A DNA stretch of 64,000 nucleotides from Cyanobacterium sp. Dongsha4 (GCF_036345015.1 NZ_CP084098.1:3299326-3363325), one strand, 5' to 3'. Shown: positions 37,418 through 46,399, counted from the stretch's first letter. Translations and numbers: made by a program. Notes: a model not told the origin generated them from the sequence alone.

Positions 37418-37455
37418 ACCTTCTCGCCTTTTAAGGGGAGACATAGAGGGGTTTA
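37418..37455. repeat. Diverged palindromic repeat between convergent genes
   Basis: CTCGCCTTTTAAGGGGAG followed by ACATAGAGGGGTTT lies between hpnI and raf1. The same motif appears in reverse at about 39745-39780 and 42540-42585, so it is a dispersed repeat. It may serve as a shared terminator. Confidence 0.5.
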
Positions 37456-37480
37456 TCCCTTGCCCTTTAATTGCTAATTA

Positions 37481-38557
37481 TTAATCATCCATTTGCCAAG
37501 GTTGAGTTAAATTACCTTCATCAAGAATTTTTTTCGGTCTTAATATAACTAATAACTGACCTAATATTTGTTGTTGAGGAGAAGAATTAAACCACTTAAA
37601 AATTAAATTATCATCCTCTTGTGTTAAAAAATAATGATTTGCATTCCATTCCGTCACAGCTAAATCAACCACTATTAATAATTCTTCTGACTTATTTTGA
37701 GTTTCTTTCGGTAAATCTTTGCCCTGACAAAAAATTACAACAGGTTTTTTCGCCTTCAGAATTACTTGCCAACTAGGAATTGTTACCACCGAAACACTAT
37801 TTTGCACCTCCACAACTCCAAAAGGTTCGATCGCATCTAAAATAGGAACATGATCTAAATCTCTAACTCTCAAAGGAAATCTCCCCGCCACTGGTAAAAT
37901 ACAAGGTAACTCCTCATCACTTTCCAAACGATACATTGGTAATAACGGAGCATTTTGTTGAGGAGTCTGGGCAATATCCGTTAATAAACTCTCAATTTGT
38001 TGCCTAGCAGTAGCAGACTGAGCATATTTTAACCCTTCTGCAATCAAACGGGCTTTATCCGCCAAAGTTTTTTTCTGACGAGCATTTTTCCAATATTGAT
38101 ACGCCACCGCATCTCCCGGATTAAGAGTAAAACCACTAGGAGGTTGACTTAAGTGAGAAAACTCCTTCATTGCCTTCGCAATTTCTTTTGCCCCATCTAC
38201 ATCCAGACATTTTTCTCGGATTAACTTTGCCGCCGATAATCTCTCTTGATGATTCAAAATTCTTAACTCATATAATACATCAGAACGAGGACCTCGATAA
38301 TACTCTAATAAATCCTCTCCTGCTTCTTGTTGTCTTAAACTCTCAAAAACTTTACTTGCAACAATAACTAAGTTTTGATGACTATTTTGTAATCCCGTTT
38401 GTTCAAATATTTCCTGATTACTAACCCCATTGTCATGTAATTTCTGACAGCCTTTACCCCAATCTACCCAACATCCCTCCTTATGTAGCAATGATCTTAT
38501 TATTTCTTCCTTTTCTGCCGCAGTCAAATTTTGTTGAAGATTATTATTCTCTGTCAT
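37481..38557 (-). CDS. raf1: Rubisco accumulation factor 1 (Raf1)
   Basis: Dimeric chaperone that helps assemble the Rubisco large-subunit octamer. It has 358 residues, the usual size. The N-terminal alpha domain has LLHKEGCWVDWGKGCQKLHDNGVSNQEIFEQTGLQ near 22-56 and YYRGPRSDVLYELRILNHQERLSAAKLI near 86-113. The C-terminal beta domain begins near 205 (LPMYRLESDEELPCILPVAGRFPL). It is monocistronic and divergent from the CsgG-like gene. Rubisco genes themselves are not in the window. Confidence 0.93.
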   Translation of the reverse strand: MTENNNLQQNLTAAEKEEIIRSLLHKEGCWVDWGKGCQKLHDNGVSNQEIFEQTGLQNSHQNLVIVASKVFESLRQQEAGEDLLEYYRGPRSDVLYELRILNHQERLSAAKLIREKCLDVDGAKEIAKAMKEFSHLSQPPSGFTLNPGDAVAYQYWKNARQKKTLADKARLIAEGLKYAQSATARQQIESLLTDIAQTPQQNAPLLPMYRLESDEELPCILPVAGRFPLRVRDLDHVPILDAIEPFGVVEVQNSVSVVTIPSWQVILKAKKPVVIFCQGKDLPKETQNKSEELLIVVDLAVTEWNANHYFLTQEDDNLIFKWFNSSPQQQILGQLLVILRPKKILDEGNLTQPWQMDD

Positions 38558-38737
38558 AGATTTTTTATTTAGACAATAAACAATTGAAAACCCTAATGAT
38601 TATTAATTTGAGCAAGGTTTTTTTCAATGCTAACTAATTAATTTTATCCTGAATTAGACAAAAAATAAGCATATTAGTATAAAGATGTTGTATTTTGTTA
38701 TCAGTTGTTTGAAAAAGTAATATATAAATAAGGAGCT

Positions 38738-39730
38738 ATGAAAAAACATTTTTGCCCTAAAAACTTTTCCTTTCTGTTGATAGGCATATTATCTGCCTTT
38801 GCTATAGAAACTAACATTAACGTAGTTAAAGCAAACCCTTCCCCGTCAATTATTGCCCAAACCACTAATGATGAAAAAATTAGAATAGCAGTCTTGGACT
38901 TTGACTATAGTGCTGTTAGTAACCCTACTTGGTTAAGCTATTTTAATGGCGGAGCAAAAGGTGTTAGCGATATGATAGTTAACCAACTGGTAGAAACAGG
39001 AAAATATCGAGTTATCGAAAGAAGTCGCTTAGACGCAATTCTCGCAGAACAAAACTTAGGGGCAAGTGGTAGAGTAGATGCAAGTACTGCCGCCGAAATC
39101 GGACGCTTACTAGGAGTTGAAATGGTGGTAATAGGTTCAGTTACCCAATTTGATATTGAAAAAAGAGGTTCTAACTTTGGTTTATTTGGGGTAAGTGTGG
39201 GTAATGAAAGTTCTGAAGCCTATGTAACCCTTAATTCTCGTATTGTTAACACCAATACTGGGGAAATCTTAATGACTGCTGAAGGTAAAGGAGTTGCGAA
39301 CCAATCCGATGATAATGTCAGAGTTTTCACTATTGGCGGAGGAACAAATACCAGCAATGAAACAAAGTTACTAACTGTTGCTACTCAAGAAGCAGTAAAA
39401 GGTATCGTTTCTAAAATGTCGGAAAACGAAGCTAAATTAGCGGCAGTGCCAAAAGTTTTACCAAATGTCGATGCGGTGGTTGCTGATGTGAGTGGGGGAA
39501 CTGTTGTTTTAAATAAAGGCTCTCAAGATGGCTACCGCACAGGAATGAAAGTTTCTATAGAAAGAGTCGGTAAAGAAATTAAGGACCCAGAAACGGGGAA
39601 AGTTATTCGTCGCTTAACCACTGCTATAGGTGTTGTTGAATTATATGATGTTGATACTTCTTCTAGTTTAGGGAAAATTATTTCAGGGAATGGTTTTCAA
39701 GTGGGAGATGTTGCCACCCCAAAAGAATAA
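38738..39730 (+). CDS. CsgG/HfaB-family exported protein
   Basis: A 330-residue exported protein with a hydrophobic leader (FSFLLIGILSAFAIETN) followed by about 25 variable residues. The CsgG-type domain spans about 48-230: RIAVLDFDYSAV, MIVNQLVETGKYRVIERSRLDAILAEQNL and EIGRLLGVEMVVIGSVTQF. CsgG is the curli secretion pore, but many cyanobacterial relatives lack the lipid-anchor Cys and have unknown roles; I see no lipobox. The C-terminal 90 residues form a beta-rich domain (VSGGTVVLNKGSQDGYRTGMKVSI) of the FlgT/DUF4384 look. No csgA or csgB genes are nearby. Confidence 0.85.
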   Translation: MKKHFCPKNFSFLLIGILSAFAIETNINVVKANPSPSIIAQTTNDEKIRIAVLDFDYSAVSNPTWLSYFNGGAKGVSDMIVNQLVETGKYRVIERSRLDAILAEQNLGASGRVDASTAAEIGRLLGVEMVVIGSVTQFDIEKRGSNFGLFGVSVGNESSEAYVTLNSRIVNTNTGEILMTAEGKGVANQSDDNVRVFTIGGGTNTSNETKLLTVATQEAVKGIVSKMSENEAKLAAVPKVLPNVDAVVADVSGGTVVLNKGSQDGYRTGMKVSIERVGKEIKDPETGKVIRRLTTAIGVVELYDVDTSSSLGKIISGNGFQVGDVATPKE

Positions 39731-39787
39731 ATAGCAAGGGGCAAACTCCTCTATGTCTCCTCTTAAAAGAAACCCCTCGTTATCCCT

Positions 39788-39998
39788 AGGGCTGTTTCAA
39801 TGTAAGCTGTTTAAAATCTTGAGGTGTTAGGGTATTAGGGGATTAGGGGATTAGGGTGATTTTTAGTTTACAGATTTTAAGTAATAAGAAAAAATCTTGA
39901 AACAATCAATTAATCATTTTAAATTATCAAAACTCATTACTTATTACTCGTTACTCATTACTCCCTCTTAACCAAAAATTTTAGAATGAAACATCCCT
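39788..39998. mobile_element. Miniature inverted-repeat element (family 1, copy C)
   Basis: A 211-base non-coding element. Ends are AGGGCTGTTTCA and TGAAACATCCCT (inverted, one mismatch). The right 30 bases match copies A and B; the interior is different and contains GTATTAGGGGATTAGGGG-type repeats. No clear target duplication remains. The spacer 39731-40142 also holds, at about 40071-40115, one end of a family 2 element (CTTATCCGATATTCTTAAACC). No gene is seen before 40143. Confidence 0.7.
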
Positions 39999-40142
39999 AC
40001 CTCGAAAGGGAGGGAGGGCAAAAGTGTTTAATTAACACAAAACCTAACACCTCAATCCCCCAACAACCCGACACCTACCCTTATCCGATATTCTTAAACC
40101 GAACTTGGGCTAATTAAGGTGTGCCTTCACTCCGAAGATATT

Positions 40143-40346
40143 ATGAAGAATCATAAGCGATGCAGAAGTTATCATCTCTTGTTTAACTGCGTTAACTTTT
40201 TGTTATGTTCAATCCCTTATATCATAGTGTGTTTAGCTTTATTGTCCTGCCTCAGATTATCAAGTTTAATATTGTCTAGTCTTTCCCTTTTGTTTAATTT
40301 TTTAATTCACATCAGACGTATAATAAAAATTCTAATTAAAATTTAA
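40143..40346 (+). CDS. Possible small membrane protein, 67 aa
   Basis: From the ATG at 40143: a basic N-terminus (MKNHKRCRSYHLL) followed by about 45 hydrophobic residues (Leu, Ile, Ser, Cys) and a basic end (IRRIIKILIKI). It is 12 bases before the next gene on the same strand, which suits an operon. But low-complexity hydrophobic frames also arise by chance in AT-rich DNA, and I recognise no family. A GTG at 40119 would add eight residues. Confidence 0.3.
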   Translation: MKNHKRCRSYHLLFNCVNFLLCSIPYIIVCLALLSCLRLSSLILSSLSLLFNFLIHIRRIIKILIKI

Positions 40347-40358
40347 TTATTTGCTATT

Positions 40359-40724
40359 ATGTGGTTTTTTCATTGGGAAATTAATATTGCTATTATTACT
40401 GGTAGTTTTTTATGGTGTTTAGCATTATATCTTGGATTTGCTCAATTAAGAGAAATGGTAATTGATGGTTTATATCGTTGGTTTAATTTTGCTGAACGTT
40501 TCCTCTATACTTCCGAGGCAGAATTTGAAAGGACTCGTAAAGGTAGGGAATCTCAAAATGCTTTTTTAGCTTCTTTGATGAGTGTTATTCCTTTTCTTAT
40601 TTTGGGACTTTTATGTAATTGGTTAGTGGAGATAGGTTTAGGACAAAATTGGTCAATTAGTGTGGGAATTTTAGCAGTTATTTGTTGTGCTGTTTACGAT
40701 TTAGGAAGACGGGATTCTAATTAG
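40359..40724 (+). CDS. Conserved membrane protein, 121 aa, unknown function
   Basis: Three hydrophobic segments: residues about 8-30 (INIAIITGSFLWCLALYLGF), 75-95 (LMSVIPFLILGLLCNWLV) and 100-115. The hydrophilic middle (YTSEAEFERTRKGRESQ) probably faces the cytoplasm. I do not recognise a named family. The gene ends only five bases before the ABC-2 permease, which suggests one transcript and possibly a shared function in a membrane export system. Confidence 0.65.
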   Translation: MWFFHWEINIAIITGSFLWCLALYLGFAQLREMVIDGLYRWFNFAERFLYTSEAEFERTRKGRESQNAFLASLMSVIPFLILGLLCNWLVEIGLGQNWSISVGILAVICCAVYDLGRRDSN

Positions 40725-40729
40725 TTAAT

Positions 40730-41503
40730 ATGACATTATACGAGCAAACTATTGCTATTTTTCAAAGAATTTTACTAGAGTTGTTAAAGAGAAAACGAAA
40801 TTTAATTTTTTGGTCAGTTTTTCCTTTAACTATTCTCATTTTAAACAGTTATATTATTGCTGAAAGGGCTAAGATTGATTTGAGTTTGGCAATGAAAATA
40901 TCTGCTCCTCCGAGTTTAATGGGAGCGGCTTTATTTTTTAGTTGTTTGGGGGGAACTATTGCCACTATTGTGGGAGAAAGAGAACAAAAAACTCTCATTC
41001 GTCTATTTATTTCACCCCTGATGGGAATTGCTTATTTTTTAGGAATTTTATTAGCTCATAGTGCGATCGCATTTTGTCAAACTATTCTTATTTATGGATT
41101 ACTTTTCTTTTTAGGAAAACCAATAGAAGGCTCTTTTTTGTTAGGTTTAATTATTGTTATTTTAAGTATAATTAGTTATGTAGGAGTAGGTTTTATTTTG
41201 GGTACTCAGTTAGCAAAAAGAACAGAAGATGTTAACTCAATTGTGGCAACCTTTGGAGTACCTTTACTAATTTTAGGAGGGACTTTTTTTCCTAGTTCTT
41301 TATTCCCTGAAAAAATGAAACAATTAGCTCAGTTTAATCCTATTTTTCATATGAATGAAGCTCTAATTCAAATATGGGGAAAAGGAGAATTATTTAGCGA
41401 AATTAAAACTCATTTTTTGTTTTTATTTATATTCTCTTTGATTGTCATTTTATTAGGGTGGTGGTGTTACGAAAAAATGCTTAAGTCAGAGACAATTTTG
41501 TAG
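40730..41503 (+). CDS. ABC-2 type transporter permease
   Basis: A 257-residue inner-membrane permease with six helices, of the DrrB/CcmB-like ABC-2 class. The N-terminal cytosolic helix (FQRILLELLKRKRNLIFWSVFPLTILI) and the IVGEREQKTLIRLFISPL loop near 87-104 (ATPase-contact region) are typical, as is the late VPLLILGGTFFPSSLFPE stretch. No ABC ATPase lies next to it, so the partner must be encoded elsewhere. The substrate is unknown. It follows a small membrane gene by five bases. Confidence 0.85.
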   Translation: MTLYEQTIAIFQRILLELLKRKRNLIFWSVFPLTILILNSYIIAERAKIDLSLAMKISAPPSLMGAALFFSCLGGTIATIVGEREQKTLIRLFISPLMGIAYFLGILLAHSAIAFCQTILIYGLLFFLGKPIEGSFLLGLIIVILSIISYVGVGFILGTQLAKRTEDVNSIVATFGVPLLILGGTFFPSSLFPEKMKQLAQFNPIFHMNEALIQIWGKGELFSEIKTHFLFLFIFSLIVILLGWWCYEKMLKSETIL

Positions 41504-41827
41504 TTTAAATATTCAATAGCCATTTCAATATTGCTAATTTATCTTGATTTATCTAAGACACCTTAAACCTAGCTTTTTATTAAATAATATTATTCAAATA
41601 CTTATAGTAGTTTTTAATAAGTGAAGCGATTTAATAATAGTATTTTTATCTCAAAATGTTCATTGGTGGTTGTTTAGTGACCTACCCTGCAATTTTTAGG
41701 AAAAAGCAAGAGTTTAACAATTCTTTATCTGTCATTATCCTATAAAACCTAAAAATATGATTTTTTTTCCTAGTTTTATGAGAAAATGATCAAATTAGCT
41801 TGAGAATAAACGATTAGGAAACAGTTT
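41504..41827. other. Intergenic spacer, no gene seen
   Basis: AT-rich DNA without a supported gene. It holds T-rich stretches and, directly before the 85-residue gene, a TTTTTTTTCCTAG..GAGAAAATGATC region that may contain its promoter. No convincing hairpin or repeat family member was found. Confidence 0.5.
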
Positions 41828-42085
41828 ATGCCCAGAAAACCAGACGAGTATATAGTGCATATATTAATCAGTAATGGTCATAGGGAAGAAGTTAGATTTC
41901 CCAGTATCCAAGAGTTTCAAAAATGGTACAGTGGAGAGTTAGTACCAAAGGCGGATTCTAAAGATTTTATTAATGTACCTATCAAAAACATTCAGGGAGA
42001 ATACATGGTTGTTCGCCCTTCTTCTGTGGTGGGGTTAAGAGTTGAACCAGTATTTTTTGGCAGTGTGGACAGAAACGACATTTAG
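41828..42085 (+). CDS. Conserved hypothetical protein, 85 aa
   Basis: A compact soluble protein: MPRKPDEYIVHILISNGHREEVRF, then FPSIQEFQKWYSGELVPK and a C-terminal region with VVRPSSVVGLRVEPVFFGSVDR. The composition and clear start favour a real gene, and I believe similar short proteins occur across cyanobacteria, but I cannot name the family or function. It converges with rpmB. Confidence 0.7.
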   Translation: MPRKPDEYIVHILISNGHREEVRFPSIQEFQKWYSGELVPKADSKDFINVPIKNIQGEYMVVRPSSVVGLRVEPVFFGSVDRNDI

Positions 42086-42141
42086 TCACCTGTTCCATTA
42101 CTCACAATTAAGATAACTTTGTCAACTCTTAGGAAAATGGT

Positions 42142-42390
42142 TTAGTTTTCGCACTTGAATTGTCTTAAGTCTAAACCAGCCTCTCTTGCCATAGCATTAA
42201 TACCTTTTTTATCAAGGGTTTTTAAGGCTTTAGTTGATAAGCGTAATCTAACGAAACAGTTACCTTCTGCCCACCAAATTTTTTTATCTTGTAAGTTAGC
42301 GTGTTGTAACTTTTTGGTACGGCGATGGGAGTGAGAGACGGCAAAACCATTATTCGCCCTTTTTCCTGTCAACTGGCAAACACGAGCCAT
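42142..42390 (-). CDS. rpmB: 50S ribosomal protein L28
   Basis: An 82-residue ribosomal protein. The start [27 protein letters not shown] is diagnostic, followed by [27 protein letters not shown]. Slightly longer than the common 78 residues through its C-terminal tail ([10 protein letters not shown]). It is a single gene; the spacer 42391-42670 upstream contains an AAGGGGAGAAAGG-type diverged repeat at about 42540-42590 and no gene. Confidence 0.96.
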   Translation of the reverse strand: MARVCQLTGKRANNGFAVSHSHRRTKKLQHANLQDKKIWWAEGNCFVRLRLSTKALKTLDKKGINAMAREAGLDLRQFKCEN

Positions 42391-42670
42391 AATAAATTAT
42401 CTCCTAATGTTAATTTAATATTTAATTTAGTAAGCAAATTACCATTTTACTCTGATTTTGTCTTGATCTGCAAATTTATTGAGCTAGTTTTGCATTGAAA
42501 TTGTTGGGTGATGGTGGGGAAAAGGGAAAAGGGAAAAGACAAACCCCTCTTTATTGCCCCTTTTCTTTTAAGGGGAGAAAGGCAAAAGTGTTTAATTAAC
42601 CTTCTACCTGAAATCTTGTATATTTTTTTAGTAATCATTAATCACGACGGGAAGCAAAATAGCCAGATTT

Positions 42671-43495
42671 ATGAGTGGATTTCTTTATTTAGTGGCAACA
42701 CCTATCGGTAACTTGGAAGATATTACTTTTCGAGCTATTAAGGTTTTACAATCAGTGGATATTATCGCCGCCGAGGATACTAGACATACGGGCAAGTTGT
42801 TAAAATATTATCAAATTAATACTCCGACTATTAGTTATCATCAGCATAATCATCAAAGTCGTGTACAAGAGTTGCTAACTAAACTTGAAGATGGTTTAAG
42901 TATTGCTTTAGTTACTGATGCTGGTACTCCTGCTATTTCTGATCCGGGTTATCATTTAGTATCGGCTTGTATTGAGCATCAAATTAATATTATACCAATA
43001 CCTGGTGCGATCGCAGCTATTAATGGTTTAATTGCTTCTGGTTTGAGTAGTGATAGGTTTTGTTTTGAAGGATTCTTGCCCCAGAAAAAGAAGGAAAAAG
43101 ATAATTTACTTAAGGATTTACAAGGGGAAAAAAGGACGATTATTTTTTATGAAGCCCCCCATCGTCTTTTAAAAACTCTAAAGGATTTTTCTCAGTATTT
43201 TGGAGATAGTCGCCGTATCACCCTAGCCAGAGAATTAACTAAACTCCATGAAGATTTTTGGCGCGGTACGATTAAAGATGCGATCGCATTTTATCAAAAT
43301 CAAAATCCAAAAGGAGAATTTACTATTATTTTAGAGGGAAATCAACATCAAGATACAGTAGAATTATCACCCATTCAGATAAAAGAAGAAATTGAACAAC
43401 TAATGGCAAAAGGTATGACAAAAAGTGAAGCCTGTCAGGAGTTAGCAAAATATAGTAACTTGTCTCGTCGGGAAATATATAAGTTATCGGTTTAA
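42671..43495 (+). CDS. rsmI: 16S rRNA (cytidine-1402-2'-O)-methyltransferase RsmI
   Basis: SAM-dependent tetrapyrrole-methylase-fold enzyme that methylates ribose of C1402 in 16S rRNA. It has 274 residues. Signatures are LYLVATPIGNLEDITFRAI near 5-23, AAEDTRHTGKLLKYY near 34-48, ALVTDAGTPAISDPGYHLV near 80-98 and the central PIPGAIAAINGLIASGL. The C-terminus has the LSRREIYKLSV helix usual for RsmI. It is followed by tRNA-Gln on the same strand. Confidence 0.96.
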   Translation: MSGFLYLVATPIGNLEDITFRAIKVLQSVDIIAAEDTRHTGKLLKYYQINTPTISYHQHNHQSRVQELLTKLEDGLSIALVTDAGTPAISDPGYHLVSACIEHQINIIPIPGAIAAINGLIASGLSSDRFCFEGFLPQKKKEKDNLLKDLQGEKRTIIFYEAPHRLLKTLKDFSQYFGDSRRITLARELTKLHEDFWRGTIKDAIAFYQNQNPKGEFTIILEGNQHQDTVELSPIQIKEEIEQLMAKGMTKSEACQELAKYSNLSRREIYKLSV

Positions 43496-43530
43496 GATTC
43501 TCAAAGCTGAAGAAAAAAATATTTTTACTC

Positions 43531-43560
43531 TTGACAAAATTGGTTAGGTTTCGCCATAAT
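43531..43560 (+). promoter_or_regulatory. Sigma70-type promoter for tRNA-Gln
   Basis: TTGACA (43531-43536) and CATAAT (43555-43560) are separated by 18 bases. The tRNA begins 22 bases after the -10 box, so transcription would start within about 15 bases of it. This is the clearest consensus promoter in the window. Confidence 0.6.
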
Positions 43561-43582
43561 ATTTAATGTGCGTTAAACGCAA

Positions 43583-43654
43583 TGGGGTGTCGCCAAGCGG
43601 TAAGGCAGCGGGTTTTGGTCTCGCCATTCCTGGGTTCGAATCCTAGCACCCCAG
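43583..43654 (+). tRNA. trnQ: tRNA-Gln (anticodon TTG)
   Basis: TGGGGTG and CACCCCA form the acceptor stem, GCC-AAGCGGTAA-GGC the D-arm, GCGGG-TTTTGGT-CTCGC the anticodon arm with TTG at 34-36, and CTGGG-TTCGAAT-CCTAG the T-arm. Discriminator G; CCA not encoded. It lies 26 bases before the GTG start of hpnK, so read-through from its promoter may also express hpnK. Confidence 0.95.
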
Positions 43655-43680
43655 TTTTTATCAGATAATTCGGTGAAGAA

Positions 43681-44508
43681 GTGAAAGTTGCTGATAAGTA
43701 TGTGGTGGTCAATGCCGATGATTTTGGTTACTCTGATGAGGTAAACGAGGCAATCATCGAAGCTCATCAAAATGGTATTCTTTCTAGTACCAGTTTAATG
43801 GTGACAGCAGAAAAAGCGGAATCTGCTGTAAAGTTAGCTAAAGAGAATCCGAGTTTAGGGGTTGGTTTACATTTAGTTTTATGTTGCGGTAAATCTGCCC
43901 TGAATCCTGAGCAAATACCTAATTTAGTAAATAAAGAAGGATTCTTTCATGATAGCGCTGCGATCGCAGGTTTGAAATATCAATTTATCCCCTCTGCCAG
44001 ACAAGAGTTAAAACGAGAAATTAAGGCACAATTAGATCTATTTAGGGAAACTGGCTTAAAATTATCCCATGTGGATGGACATCTGCACTTACATACCCAT
44101 CCAATTGTCATTCAAATTCTTGCACAATTAGCTTCAGAATATCAAATCAAATTTATCCGCCTTCCCTATGAAGAATTAAATTTTACCCTAAAACTCGATC
44201 GTACCAATACTATCTTAAAAATTATTTATGCCAATATATTTCGTTGGTTAAGAAAATCAGCAGAAAAACCTTTATCAACATCTGGAGTTCAATTTTTAGA
44301 TAGAATCTATGGATTACTCCAAACAGGTAATATGTCAGAATCTTACTTATTAGGCTTAATTCCTCAGATAAAAACTATTTATAATGAAATCTATTTTCAC
44401 CCTCAATCCCTCACAGATAAAGAATTTCAAGCACTCTGTAGTCAAAAAGTTCAAGAAATAATATCAACAGAAGGTTTTAAAGTAGTTAATTACCTCCAAC
44501 TAGGCTAA
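43681..44508 (+). CDS. hpnK: Hopanoid biosynthesis deacetylase HpnK (YdjC/ChbG fold)
   Basis: Carbohydrate deacetylase of the YdjC family, assigned to removal of the N-acetyl group from the sugar placed on bacteriohopanetetrol by HpnI. It has 275 residues, starting with GTG. The metal and catalytic residues are visible in VVNADDFGYSDEVNEAI near 8-24, GVGLHLVL near 62 and HVDGHLHLHTHP near 122-133. HpnK and the generic ChbG branch differ mainly in loops. I favour HpnK because hpnI and hpnJ are in the same window. It follows tRNA-Gln by 26 bases. Confidence 0.82.
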   Translation: MKVADKYVVVNADDFGYSDEVNEAIIEAHQNGILSSTSLMVTAEKAESAVKLAKENPSLGVGLHLVLCCGKSALNPEQIPNLVNKEGFFHDSAAIAGLKYQFIPSARQELKREIKAQLDLFRETGLKLSHVDGHLHLHTHPIVIQILAQLASEYQIKFIRLPYEELNFTLKLDRTNTILKIIYANIFRWLRKSAEKPLSTSGVQFLDRIYGLLQTGNMSESYLLGLIPQIKTIYNEIYFHPQSLTDKEFQALCSQKVQEIISTEGFKVVNYLQLG

Positions 44509-44594
44509 GCAAAGTTAGAAAGGCAAGAGGTAATGATAATTAATTAGTTTCTCCCTAATACCCTAATACCCTAACTTCTGACTCCTATTCATTA

Positions 44595-45791
44595 CTACTC
44601 ATTTGCACTGCCGATAAGCTGAGTTAGAGGAGAAGTAATCCAATTCATCGCAACCGCCATTTGATGCTCAAAAGTGGGTAAGCGGTAAAGGTAAATTAAT
44701 CTTCTTGCTAAATAGCCCAAACCACCGCCAAGAGATAAACCTAAACCACTAATAGTTGCACTATCTTTGCCCAGTGCTAACATTTCCCCAAGAGGTTGAT
44801 ATTTAAAAGCTAAAAGGGGCTTATTTTCAATGGTTGCCCAAATATTCCAAGCACAGTAATCCGCTTGTTGAAAAGCAACTTGGGCAGTAGCTGGTAATTT
44901 CTTTCCTTGTTGATCATAACACTCAACTAAGTCACCCAAAGCCCAAACTACTGAATTATCTTTAACTTGTAGATAGGAGTTGATTTCTATTTTTCCTTGA
45001 GCATTAGTGGCAAAGGGAAATTTTTTCTCTAACATTACAGGTTTTGTTCCTACCGTCCATAATACTAAATCAACGGGAATGGTATCAATTTGATTTTTGT
45101 AAGATAAGCTGATGTCTTTTTCCGTAATATTAGTTACTTCGGTTTCTAAATCAGTCCAAATAGTGCGATCGCATAGGGCTTTTTCGGCTGTTTTTCGATT
45201 AAATTCAGGAGAATCTGATAAAATTTCTGAACCCCTATCAACTATCCTAATTTTACCCTTTTTTCCTAAACGATCAGCCACTTTTAAGGCTAATTCAACC
45301 CCACTATAACCTCCCCCCACGACGACAACTCTAATAGCTTCCAAATCAGAATTTTCTAAAACCCTCAATTTCTCCTTAACTCGGTAAGCATCTTCTAAAG
45401 TACGAAAAGGAATAGCAAAATCTGAAGCCCCTGATACTTGGTTAACAGGAGTTTTTCCTCCTAGTGCCATTACCAAATAATCATAAGATAAATTACCATT
45501 ATTTTTTAAAGAAATCTGTCTTGCAGTGTCATCAATCTCTGTAACAGTATCTTGAAGAAAACGAATAGAAGTATTGCTCAATAACTCATAATAAGAAGGT
45601 GCGACTTCCCAACTCTGCATTTCATCCGTAATTAATTCATATAGTAACGGAGAAAATAAAAAACGATCATTTTTATCAATTAAAACAATTTCAGGATTTG
45701 ACTCTTGCCACGGAAATTGAGCTAATTTAATGGCAGTATATAAACCACCAAAACCACCGCCAAGAATAACTATTTTATTCACCTTAACCAC
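44595..45791 (-). CDS. Type II NAD(P)H dehydrogenase (NDH-2 family)
   Basis: A 398-residue FAD flavoprotein that passes electrons from NAD(P)H to quinone without pumping. Two nucleotide-binding motifs are clear: FAD at KIVILGGGFGGLYTAIKLA near 6-24 and NAD(P) at VVVVGGGYSGVELALKVADRLG near 155-176. WALGDLVECYDQQGKKLPATAQVAFQQADYCAWNIW near 280-315 is the second FAD and membrane-side region. Cyanobacteria have three such proteins (NdbA, NdbB, NdbC); some act in redox sensing or vitamin K1 synthesis. I cannot assign the type. It is divergent from cytM with 187 bases between. Confidence 0.88.
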   Translation of the reverse strand: MVKVNKIVILGGGFGGLYTAIKLAQFPWQESNPEIVLIDKNDRFLFSPLLYELITDEMQSWEVAPSYYELLSNTSIRFLQDTVTEIDDTARQISLKNNGNLSYDYLVMALGGKTPVNQVSGASDFAIPFRTLEDAYRVKEKLRVLENSDLEAIRVVVVGGGYSGVELALKVADRLGKKGKIRIVDRGSEILSDSPEFNRKTAEKALCDRTIWTDLETEVTNITEKDISLSYKNQIDTIPVDLVLWTVGTKPVMLEKKFPFATNAQGKIEINSYLQVKDNSVVWALGDLVECYDQQGKKLPATAQVAFQQADYCAWNIWATIENKPLLAFKYQPLGEMLALGKDSATISGLGLSLGGGLGYLARRLIYLYRLPTFEHQMAVAMNWITSPLTQLIGSANE

Positions 45792-45978
45792 AACTCCTTG
45801 CTTAACTATTCTTAATATTTTAATCTATGACACTTCCTATGAGAAATTATTAATGAACCGAAAACCGATAACATTTATTAATCGATCATAAATCTTCATA
45901 AAATCTTAAATAGTGGCATGAATGAGACAAAATATTGCAAAATGTTAATTAAGTCAACTAAAAATTAACAATGAGCTA

Positions 45979-46365
45979 GTGAATAACCAGTTACTTGAAA
46001 CACAACTTAATGATAATTCCACCCAGAATAAAACCACTGGGAATATATTGGCAATAGTTATTATTGTCCTCATATCTTTAACTATATGGTGGTTATTTCC
46101 TATTTCAGATCCTTACGTGCAAGAAGTTTTATCTCTGGAAGGCAACAAAACAAGAGGAGAAGCTATTTTTCAAGTAAACTGTGCAGGTTGTCATGGATTA
46201 AATGGTGCAGGTAATGTAGGCCCTAGCTTACTTAACGTGACTAAACACAAATCAGATTCACAAATTATTAAACAAGTTATTAGTGGAAAAACTCCTCCCA
46301 TGCCTAAATTTCAAACTTCTACAGAAGATATGGCAGATTTACTCAACTACTTACACCAATTATGA
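45979..46365 (+). CDS. cytM: Cytochrome cM
   Basis: Membrane-anchored c-type cytochrome of cyanobacteria, implicated in adjusting respiratory and photosynthetic electron flow in heterotrophic or stress conditions. It has 128 residues with a GTG start. One hydrophobic anchor (ILAIVIIVLISLTIWWLF) spans about 23-40. The heme site is CAGCH near 69-73, the stretch SDPYVQEVLSLEGN before it is a cytM signature, and the axial methionine is in TPPMPKF near 110. The N-terminal 20 residues are polar and variable. It stands beside the NDH-2 gene, divergently. Confidence 0.9.
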   Translation: MNNQLLETQLNDNSTQNKTTGNILAIVIIVLISLTIWWLFPISDPYVQEVLSLEGNKTRGEAIFQVNCAGCHGLNGAGNVGPSLLNVTKHKSDSQIIKQVISGKTPPMPKFQTSTEDMADLLNYLHQL

Positions 46366-46399
46366 TTCTGGTCTTAATTTCTATTTTTTCACTCAAATT

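Noticed and set aside
40119-40142. GTG start for the 75-residue version of the small membrane frame
   Set aside because: It adds eight residues without a ribosome-binding site and overlaps the end of a repeat; the ATG at 40143 is simpler.
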